This document shows, piece after piece, positions 12,100 through 24,000 of a DNA stretch of 64,000 nt. Position 1 is the stretch's first letter. Each line of letters starts with the position of its first letter. Under the pieces are notes generated by a model, which ran no database searches, was not told the origin of the DNA, and worked only from the letters and a program-made list of their open reading frames with translations. A program made the translations under genes and the position numbers. The stretch is from Owenia fusiformis (lineage: Eukaryota > Annelida > Polychaeta > Sabellida > Oweniidae), in assembly GCA_903813345.2 (NCBI GenBank), contig CAIIXF020000005.1, positions 17,115,375 through 17,179,374 on the forward strand. The letters are read 5' to 3'.

Positions 12100-15000
12100 T
12101 CATTCCTCAATTCTTACTTTCTTTCCTGTGTCTAGTTTGCGGCGTAATTTTTCCTCAAGTCGTTCTTTCTCTATTCTTTTATTGACTTTAAGCTGTCTCT
12201 CTGTTTCATGGTAACCCTTAACAACTTTTACAGCGTCGTTTATCTTCTGGTTTTTCAACTCAGCTTCCTACAAACAAATCACAAGTTGATTAAACATGAA
12301 CATTCAATGAACATGTTCAAGTTATCAATTTGAGATTATTTTCAACCCATGCTTGCACTGAGAGTTGTAATGGTTTAAATGGAAATTCTTTGTGGTAGAA
12401 GTATAGGCTAGTGTTGTGAAGTTAACAAATAAATAAAGTATGGAATTGAAGAAACAATGCACAGAAAGTAAAAATTAAAATGGTGAAGCAAAATTAATTT
12501 AATTTAAAGATTGACGATTTAAATCTTACATTTACATGTACATGTCGTACTCTTCACTTTAAAGAATCTTTCAAACCTGCTTAAAGCATTTCCAGAGTTC
12601 AAACTACAGATGTACAAGAAAATGCCTCCAAAAATGTAAAATTTACATATGGATTTTAGATTTGAAAACACAGATTTAAATCCTATCCAAATGATCCAAA
12701 TAATTTTACCTCAAACTTCCTTCTCTCGGCTTCCTCTTGAGCTTGCATCTCAAGTCTCTCCCTTTCTCTTTTCTTTCTCTCTTTCTCTTCATCAATTATT
12801 TTCTTCTTGTTTAATTTCTCTTGAAGTTTACGGCTCTGACGATCTTTTTCAGATTCCTGTATTTTCTCCAGTCTGGATGTTTGTTTTAAATGTTGGTCTA
12901 TGATTGCCTTTAGGTCAGCTTCTGTAAGTTGCTCCGTCTTCTGCTTCTCATGGATCTCTCTATATAACTGTTTATCCAACTCCTTGAAATAAAAATATTC
13001 CTGATATAAATACTAGAATATAATTTCCAACCCGTAAGCATGTGTGTTATGTATCCATAATAAGTGCTGTCTCTAAGCCCTTACTTGGATTTAAAGTTAC
13101 ATCTAAGTTAGTAGTAAGTGAAACTGCTTTGTACCATCTTTATTGTGGCATCATTTATTAATTTTCAAACATTGGGGCAGGGGGTTAGTGAAATATAGAT
13201 ACTCAATGTACTTATTCCTTCAACTGACAAGGTTTTATAAAGGGAACCATTTTAAATGATATAGGTTGCTAAATTCCAAAATACTACAAATGACATTAAG
13301 GCAAAACAAGGCATTAACATGCAAATTGTTACAAATCTGCCAATTGTTACAGACACCGATCACCAACGGCCACCACAAAAAAGTTGGAGACTATAACAAT
13401 ATGTCACCACTTGATGACATAACTAGGGACACTAACAACCATATAAAGCATTTGAACACCAGACAAAAATTTACAAATCACAATAAAATACTACAGAGAA
13501 TACAACCATGTGTAATTCTTGAACCAAGGTCCTATACCTAGATGATATTAACCTTTTGAATTTAGACCAAATCTGATTGATAACTGGTATGAAAGTTGTC
13601 AGCAATTGTGTATTTTCATATTTACTTACTCTCAAAAATGAGCTAATGTCAGGCATTGTCTAAGCGGTCATAACTGATAAGATTCTACTTCAGAGAGAGC
13701 AAATTACATAGTTCCCATTGTCTTGTCAATTATGAATTGATGATGATATTTATTATCTGTTGTTGGGGTCATTGCTCCTTTGTTTGCAATAAAAACAAGG
13801 CATTATCTTAGAGGTCATGCTATCCTTTTTTCTAACTTTGAAACTTCTATATTGTATAATATTGCAGTCATGACATTTTTTATTTACTTTGTAATTGATA
13901 TACAGGGTGTCTCAAAAAATGTACCCAAAAGTATATCAAGAGCACAGATAAACCGATCAATATTTTCAGACATTTTTTGCATGGTCATATAGCCAAAACA
14001 TGAAAAGTTTTCTCCCCAATACACCATTTTTATTTCAGTCTTGTCTTTTTGATGCTTTAACCCTTTACCTTTTACACCACATAATCGATCTAATCTCATA
14101 TTTCGATGACATTCTGTATCCTTACTGCTACATTGTTCATCACATTTGATAATAATTCCAGTGGAATGTTTTGGATTTCTCTTTGGATGTTGCCCTTAAG
14201 TTGTTCTAGGTCTTTTTGCTTGGAATGAGCATTAAAACACTCCTTCAAATAGCCACAGAGAAAGAGGTTTGAGGATGACGATGGCAGATCAAACACAGAT
14301 AATCAGGTCAATTATCGACAAGGAGTTACCTTACCTTACCAAGGAGTTAGTCAGGCTTGCCTGGAGACCAAATTATATCCAAATGAAAACACAGAGGTCT
14401 CAAATTGATACACACAACAAAAGCTACACTAGAATCCCAACCAATGCAGTTTCTTGAACCTCTGACCTCTCTGTATAAGGGGGCTATTTGAAGGACCATT
14501 TTTATGCTAAACCCAAACTAAGAGACCTAGAACAACTGAAGACCAGCATCCGAACAGAAATCAAAACATTCCACCAGAAATATCAAATGGTATGAACAAT
14601 GTAGTAGTAAGGATGCAGACTGTCATCGAATTATGAGGTTACATTGGATATGTGGTGTAAAAGGTAACGGGTTAAAGTATCAAAAACTGAATTAAAAACT
14701 GTGTATAGGGGAAAAAACGTTCATCTTTTATCTACAAGACCATGCAAAAAATATCTGAAAATATTGATTGGTTTGTCTATGGTGTTGATATACTTTTGGG
14801 TACATTTTTTTGAGACACCCTATATTATGAATGGTGATATCTTTATCACATTGCCACTCATATTATAAATCAAATCAAATAATAGTTCACTATGACAAGG
14901 TTATTTACGAGCATATAGCTCATTGTAATTTTATCTGAATAGAAGTAGAATGTTATTAGTGAGGAATAGAAGAAAATATAACATTCAATTACAAGTTGTT

Positions 15001-18000
15001 CTTGAAGTTGATAATTCAAAAATGTTGCTTTAAGCAGCATAATTTAAGAATGATAAAGAATAAATTGAAGCAATAATTGAACAACCTATTGTTATTTTAT
15101 TGTTGTTTTGGTGTGGCTTGTATGATGTCATCTGAAGTTTGATGTATTGCTTTTATCTTCAAATAGTGAAGAACCCATTCAATATGCTAGGTTTGAGATT
15201 CATGATATTTAAGAAAATTTGAGTGTTTTAGTTGCAAAAGATGAGTATGGTATGGCAAATAAAAAAGGTAAACGATTTGAGACAATTACATCTTTGACCA
15301 TGACCATATTTTGACCATAGATACTACATATTGATTAGTATTATATGTTTTCTTTGACATAAAGGTATCGAAAAATAAAGACATCAATCCAACTCTCAAA
15401 AAACAAATGATTTAGGGTGCCAACCTGACACTTATTTCTACATCATTTCTTTCATCATTTCTGTCAGTACATGTAACTTCTAAAATGGGAAACATCGTTG
15501 AAATATTATAAAAAGAAGAAAAAACATATCCAATGTAATTTTTCCATAGGAAAAACTACAGTATCCATTGTTTTCAGCCTTTATCTTTGTCACCAAAATT
15601 TGCTATGTTTAATGTTTGCCATAAGAGACAGCCACTGTTGCTGTTTTATTTACATTTACAAAACACCTTGTACAACCTTACATTACAAAATGGCACAAAA
15701 AGATATCCATTCATTTTAAAACCATTACATAGGATTTTTCTACAAAATATCAATACAACAGTACCTCTTTCTGTTTCTGTCTTTCCTTTAGTTTCTGCAG
15801 CACATTATCTTTATGCCTCTTCATCTCAGCTTCCTTCCTCTCTCTCATTCGTTGTTGCTCTCTGCGGTACCTCTCTAATAGTTCGTTCATTTCACTTACA
15901 TCCAGGTTGTTGTCAAGTTGTCTAAACTTCAACTCCTTGAAAAGGTCTGTTTCCATTTCTTCCAGCTCCTGAAATCCAAATACATCAACACCTAGTTATT
16001 TTATGGCTAATTTAAAGTCGCTGTACATTACACCAAATTCTAAAGTTAAATACTCCACTCCAGTGTACCAAAATAAAAAAAAGAATCCACACAGTTTGCA
16101 CAAAGTTGATGTACTAATATCCAAATGAAATGCAAGATTGATTTAATGTCTACATAAAAATACTAAATAATGACTATGAGTTGACTGTTACCTGCTTCAA
16201 CTCCTGGTTAGCAAGCTTCACATTGGGATCCTTCTCAACTTCCTCTTTAAAAACAGCATCTGAATCGACTTCATTGTCAGGTTCTGTATCATTGTTGTTG
16301 CTTGATGTACCATCCTGCAGGCATTTTCAATAAACATGTATTCTTGGTTATTCGAACATGACTGTATTCACACCTTCTATAAACTGAAAACAAACTCAAC
16401 ATTTCATCTGGGGTATATTCGCGATGAATACCCCTGGTAATACGTGTAATGTGTGACGTCATAACGGCGGGTCGTAGTAATGGTGGACCATAATGAATAT
16501 TCGAAACATTTTGGTGACTTTTCATGTTCAATCGTTATATGGACCTCAGAGCAGGGGTAATATCGTTGAATACACCCCTTAGGGCTAGGCACAAAAGCTT
16601 TCAAACCCCTCACTCCCTTCAGTCGTTCGGGATACAGAAGACATTTGTGCCTAGCCCTGCGGGGTGTATTCGACAATATTTCCCCTGCTCTTCAGTCTAT
16701 ATTTCTTAATTTAAGATTGAATATGGATTGATTTCCTAGGGATATATGTATTATTGACTGAGAATGATATTAATCATTGGTAACTCTCTATCAAATAAAA
16801 ATGTGCGTGTATGCAAAAAACAAACATATTTGCCACTGTGTACATGTTATGTGTTGTACCTTTCTATTTTTCTCCATCATCCGTTCTTTTTTTGCTTTCA
16901 ATATTTTCATCAGATTTTCCTTCTGTCTATTTCGCTCTTCTTCTTTCCTGTCACGTAATTCATCTGCTTGCTTCAGATGTCTGTTCAGGAGCTCTTTCAT
17001 AGCTTTTTCTGTTGAGTCATTATCTTCATCATCCATATTCGTCTGGACTTCCATAAGAGTTTGAACAAACTTTTCATCCATCTGTTTAACACTGGTATCA
17101 ATTTGTGTGTTTATCTCCTAAATGTAAAATCCAATCATATACAAACACATAAATAAATAGATCCTGACTTTAGGTCCCATTGAATAATTTTTGGAGGGCG
17201 TACCGAAGGATGCCATTTTACTTAGAAATAGCAATAATATAGCACAATTTATCGAGATCTACTTTGATTAAAGCACTCTCTGCAATGGCTATTTCATTCA
17301 TGAATTTTTAGGAATTCTGTTGGAACTTGGAACCCAGTTCTGATCAAATATGAAGTTATTGAAAACGGCGCAGACGGGTTTTACTCCAAAAGATGGTTTT
17401 TCTATTATAACTTTTTTTACAACATTTAAGTAAAATATTCTAAAAAATATCTGGCATAGTCTTAATACTATTAAAAATTTCTATTCATTCATGAATTTTT
17501 AGGAATTCTGTTGGAACTTGGAACCCAGTTCTGATCAAATATGAAGTTATTGAAAATGGCGCAGACGGGTTTTACTCCAAAAGATGGCATGACATGATCA
17601 GAGAAAGGGTAATAAACAGAATTGTTTGATTATGTCAAACCATACTGATGGATGTAAAGATACTGCAATACAAGGGCCGATCAAAATGTTTCTTACCGTT
17701 GGCTCTAGATTTTATAATAAGAGGAGTTGAATGCTCAAACTTTTACATACGACAGGGTAGTAAGTTTGCATGAGACTATCTGAGTTTCATGTAAATTGGT
17801 TCATTGGTAGTGACACAGAGTCAATTCGTATTTTCAATGATTGCATTAGGTGGAGTGGCGTTTTTTATTAAAAATTGTGCTAAGCCGCAGTTTTGGAAAT
17901 TTCTAGCACTAAGTAGTGTCATCTGTCAACAGACTGTAGTTTAACCATGTTTAATTAGTTTTTCTGCTAATATTCATTCTCATTTAAAATATTCATCCCC

Positions 18001-21000
18001 AGTTGCAATGCACTTCCTATATATGCCCACTCGATCCAAAAACACATGTTTAAGGCCTTCGTATGAGAGGTTTGAAACGATGTCGGTAAATTTCCAAGAC
18101 CACAACTCAGCAGATACTTTATATATAACGCTGCTCCACCTAACTTTGTCATTGAAAATACGAATTGACTCTGTGTCACTACCAATGAACCAATTTACAT
18201 GAAACTCGTACAGTTTCAAGCAAACTAACTATCCTGTCTCATATTAAAGTTTGAGCTTCCAACTCCTCTTATTATAAAATTGAGAGCCAACGGAAAGAAA
18301 CTTTTTGATCGGCCCTTGTATAAGTCAATGTATATGATGATGAATGGGATTTTTTGAATTATAGGATACTTGTTTTTAAACCAACCAGACAACAAAATCA
18401 ACATAAACTTTTTGTGTTTTAAGAAACCATTTAGTATATGCTTAGCTACAATAATAAATAAAGAAGAAATATTTACATAAACTTGCCAAAATGAAAGTCT
18501 TGAATACAATTATGATAGATTACACTTTTCACTTTTATACACTTCTAATCTCTAATCCCAATATGATGAAGTAGAATTCTGCTGATTACATTTATTGCCC
18601 GTTTTCAATAACTTCGTATTCGATCGGAAATAGATTCCAACAGAATTCCTACAAATTTATTAATGAAATAGCCATTGCATAGAGTGCTTCATTTTGTCAT
18701 AATCGAAGCAGAACTTGAGTTAAAAAATAAATTGTGCTAAATTATTGCTATTTCTTAGTAAATTGTCATCTTCCAATACATCCCCAAAATTATTCAATAG
18801 CATCCCATGTATGTCACACAACCCTACATCAACTTAAAGAATACAAAAATGAACACTGATTGCACCATTGTATTTTCACAATTATGACAAACAGGCAGTT
18901 TTAATATGTACACGATTCATTTGTACATCTTGGGCAAAATACAAGAATATTTCCTACCTCATTTAATTTATTGATTTTTTCTTGCATCTGGGTGTGGGCA
19001 TCTTTCATGAAAAGCTCAGTTTGGGAGGCTTCTGCATTGTCATGAGGTGGTCCACTCTCATCACCATTATCACCTGCATCATCGGCAGGCATCTCCTCTT
19101 TATCACCATCAAACACATTACCTTCCTGAAGAACATCCTGATGGATGAGTTAAGCAATTGGGTAGAAGGGAATACAGGAAATACTAAATAATTGGTGTGA
19201 TGCCTGAACAGAATAAATTCAGGGAAACACTAAAATTTGTGGATAAAAAGATCTGTTCCTAATTCAAATATCTTTGAATTCAGCATTTTACCATTATAAC
19301 AAGGGATTAAAATGCAAAATGTCACCACCTACCATTTGTTACAGATGCAAAAAGTCAACAGCCAAAGAGCAACCACAGAACACCATCCATAAAAAGTTGG
19401 AGACCATAACAAGATATGGTGGTCATATAAAATCATGTGGTATGTCATACCTTATCAGTAACTTCCCGTCTTCTTGCAAGTATAGCTAGCAGAGATTCAT
19501 CTGCTCTCTGTTTCTCATTGCCACGGATTCTCTTCAATTTCTCCCGTTGTCTCCTTGCGATCTGCATATAGTCCTTCATGTCCTTCTCAGTCATAGAGGA
19601 AATGTTTGTCATAATTTCACTTGTAACTGTGTTCATTAACTCAGCATTTTCTTCATTCTCACTCTCAGAGTCACTAGAACTCTGTAAATAATCAAGAGTC
19701 AAGATCATTAGCATAACATCATGTACCAACTAAGAGAACTAAATATATGTACATCACATAAAATATACATCTTGAGTTAAAATGATGAAATAACAAACAC
19801 ATCGCACAGTGATAAATATCGCACTTTTAGTATCGAAAAATTCAAAATGGCTGCCTGCATGCCCCAAACCTAATCAGATCTTTTGACACTAGTCTGCTCT
19901 TGTGTAAAAAGTTAAACAGGTTAGTGGCCTTGGTTTTCCTGGAATTTTTATGACAAGATTTTATATGGTCCCACCTGGTCACTTGCTTGCCAACCCACCC
20001 AGCAGACGACAACAATATAACGTATAAAAAGCGCAATAAACAACAACATATTAATGCATGTACAACTGCAATACTTTATCACTTCATATACTATCTGTAT
20101 ATAGACCTACCCCAGAATCTGAACTGCAAAAGCTGGTATCTGAGTAATTATCAGACTGAGAGGTGGGTTTCTTTGAGGATTTTGATTGGTTGACACAAGA
20201 GTCAGAATCGTCACTGCTTGAACTGCTGCTGCTCGATGCACTGGACATGTCACTGCTCAATTTGTTATTTTGATTCTGTCGTTGATTAAGTCTTTCTTGG
20301 AGACATCGACGTAACCGTTCACGCTCAGATTGCTGCTGAAGCTGAAGTTTTTCAACTTGCCGTCGGTGTTCATCTAACAGTTTTTTCAGATCTTTTTGGG
20401 ACATATCATCAACCCTCTTCCGGAGTTTGATTGAAAAATCTTTATTGATAGCTTGCATTTCCTGAAATAAGATAATGCAAGTTTTACTGTTTGTAATTCT
20501 AAACATGTTCCCAAAACAGGTGGTGATTAACTGTTTGTGGTAAGCCATGAATACTATATCTAGTATTAGTATATATGTTGTTCTGGTAGCAAAGAAAACA
20601 TTCTTTTGAAGCCAATATTTTGACAAGTCCAATACTGTTGGTAGGAGGCGAGAAATTTAACCATGAGCATTCTGTTCATCTGAGTATTTTGAACATCTTT
20701 TTATCTGAACATCTGAGACTTCTAAGTTTAAATGAACTTACCTTATTGTGTTTGCCCTGGAGGTCTGTCTCAGAGAGTTCTTCATCGATTTCTGTACCAA
20801 TAGATGTCCCACCGATCCCATCAGTACCTGTTGACATAGCAGTGGTTGCAGGCCGATCCATTCCAGTGCTCATGTCTGCTGAACTATCGCCTATGTGTCC
20901 TTCTGTGTTTGTTGCTATGGTAACATGTGTGGGACTATTTCCAATCTAGAGTGTATCAAAACAATCAGTGAATTTCAGAAACCTAAAGGCTATAGTAATT

Positions 21001-24000
21001 TATTAGACTTCTCATTACAAAACTGCCTACCAGTAAAACTGATAAAAATTGAAACAAGGTGATACTATAAATATCACAACTTTTTATTGAAAAATTCAAA
21101 AATAGTCACCAAGTAATACCCAACATGCCCAAAACTGTACCAGATCTTGGCATTTAGGAGTCAGCTCTTGCATCTTATATATTTCTAGTTAAAAAAAATT
21201 AGGATTTCCTTAAATGTTGATGACAATATTTACGTGGTGCCCACCTGGCCACCACTTAGCATCTGGCCACCTTCCTCATACTTCATATTTTTGAGTTTCC
21301 TTTCCATTAGAGACACCTTTTGCATTTATATGTACATCTTTTGCATTTATATGTACATCTTTAGCATTTAGATGCATCTTTTGCATTTATATGTACATCT
21401 TTAGCATTTTTATGTGCATCTTTTGCATTTATATGTACATCTTTTGCATTTATATGTACAGTACATCTGTTGCATTTATATGTACATCTTTTGCATTTAT
21501 ATGTACATCTTTTGCATTTATATGTACAGTACATAATTTGCATTTTATATGTACATCTTATGCATTCTCAGAGAAAAAATATGCAAATTTGGCATTCATC
21601 ATGCATCATTTTTCATTCATCCTTTAGTTTAATGTGTCCTTTTTCTTTTAACATACCTGAGTGTGTTTTATGACAGTGATTTCCTTCTGGATGTTAGATA
21701 AATGGCAAAGGTCACCAAAAACTGTCTCCGAGTCAAACTCATCGCCCATATTACGATCCAGAATTATCTGAGTACATAAATCTTTTTGACTTTCAACCAA
21801 TGCCTGAAAAAGAGAACATCATTATAATTATTCATTAAGCAGACTTTGACTCTCTATGGATAGCCCCCACAAAAAACAACAACATGTGCTTCTTGTGTGT
21901 TTAAAATGAAACCATTTAAACAGTTAAATCAATTTCTAAAATAAAAATATCTGGAAAAACTAAAACTATTGAGACAAAGATTGATTTGAGGCACTGCTGG
22001 TCTGAGGGATGACCATGATGGTAACTAATTTTTCCATTCTCCATATCAAGATCTGATGAAAGCATAGGATTCCTAGATTGTAATAAATGATTGTAATTAT
22101 ACACATTAAAATGGCAGCGTTTTCACTAGAATTGAAAAAGATTACTTTCAAGTTTTGGCCAGATAATTCTAAAATCAAAATTATTATCCTGAAAAAGTCG
22201 AAATAGTCAGAATTGTTGGACTTTTCATAAAATACATATGACATGCAATTATGAGAGCAAAACATATTGTAAAATTGTGACGACTTTTTTCATTGTTGAA
22301 CCTTTAATTCTTAAGTAGGCAAGTAATTGAATTTTCAAGCTATACTAAGGCAGAGTGACCCCATCCTTCAAAATGGATTTTCTACAAGTCTAAAGCTATA
22401 CTAAGGCAGAGTGACCCCATCCTTCAAAATGGATTTTCTACAAGGCTATGTTCATATAACAACAAAGTCTAGGAAGTATAGATTAATGTAGCATACAGAA
22501 ATCAATATAAAAAGCTTTCTATAAAGAGCTTTCTAGGTAAAAGCAATCATGAATAAATGTATTTTATTGGTGCCTTTTGTTCCTCCTTTATATTTCAATC
22601 CTAAATCATTAAAAAATATCAAAGTCAACAATGTTATATTCTACAATTGTTCTATAATAACTTTTTTTTTCTGGGAAATAAACTATACAATATACTACAA
22701 CTGATAATCAAAAATCCCATATCAGATCCTGTATCAGGCAAAATCCTGTATCAGATCCTGTACTAGATCACGTATCAGCCAAAATCCCATATAAGTTCCA
22801 GTATCAGAACTATTCCTGGGGATTTCTCTAGATTTTTACATTTTTCGTTTTATTTCAAATATTATAAATAAAAGTGGAAAATTTATGTGATAAATCAAAT
22901 TGTATCATTTTATTTTTATGTCACCATCATCAGGTGATGACAAATCAAACTTGACAATGAACTTGAAAAATGGAATCAATAGGTCATTGATGGTTGTGAT
23001 GGAATATGAATTTTTTTCTCGAGAAAATATGATATTAGTCTCAGAAAATATTATATTGAGACTTGGCTGTCGCTTTTGTCAATATTATATTTTCCTTGGC
23101 CAATATTATATTTTCCCTCAGAATGAAATTCATTTTACATCCCTCATTTTAAATAACCTCTCTAATATATATATTTCATTTTACTGAGGTGAATCTGTGC
23201 ATTTTTCGCAAGATGATATTCTACAAGCCTGAAGTTCTTTTTGATTACCGTCAAGCTGAACTATCCTCAATAATTATTAATTCACATGAGTAAACATTGA
23301 TGACTCTAGTACAAATACATTTAATTTACAGGTTAAAACCCCTATTTTCATTACATATTTACCTTATTAATTGAAATAACTAAAATTTATACTGAACATA
23401 TTCTACTCATTTTATTTTTACAAATTAAAAATTGAATGTTGTGATTCAGTTCAATTCTACTAAAATGGCTAAAATGACGTTGACAGACAACACAAAATAG
23501 GCACAAAGCAAAGTCACATACGACAAATGAGTTATGAAAAATATGGATCCAATCCAACTTTTACATGAAACCAACCCAACCCACTTGATCTGACCCATAT
23601 TTTCCATCCATATCAAATTTTAATTATCATTGTTTAATTATTTACACCTATGAAAAATAAAACATACCTCTTCAAGTTCTTTAATTTTCTTCCTCAGAGC
23701 TTCATTTTCTTGTATTGCCTTGTCATTAGTGATCTTGACACTGTCTTCGTTGGCCATACTCTCCCTCGGAGAAAAATGTTTTCCACTAGGGTGTTTCCCA
23801 AATTGTGGTGGACCTGCTATAAGTTGACCAGTCCCTATTGTGGCATTAGGTTGAGATGGAAAGGCATCTTGGCCATTATAAATGTCTGAAGTAGGCATGG
23901 TGGTTTCAATTGCACTTTTGGAATCTCTTGTGGCAAGTGACTTATTCGAAGGCACGTCATCATCACTTTTGTTTGATTTATTTACAGTGGGGTTGAGATT

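Noticed and set aside
12095-12120. GTAAGA in the last scaffold-gene exon as a splice donor to further 3' exons
   Set aside because: The frame runs straight to TGA, with AATAAA 31 nt later, and no further coding signal is seen below 12 kb. Kept as a caveat only.
14269-14457. 62-codon plus-strand ORF at the centre of the mariner foldback
   Set aside because: It spans the joint between inverted arms and shows no transposase motif in that frame.
20911-20924. GTTGCTATGGTAAC as an X-box
   Set aside because: It lies in coding exon 3 of the scaffold gene and is explained by the codons for Thr-Ile-Ala-Thr; regulatory use is unsupported.
21361-21673. Cys/Lys- or His/Leu-rich repeat ORFs on both strands
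   Set aside because: Artefacts of the 21-bp tandem repeat.
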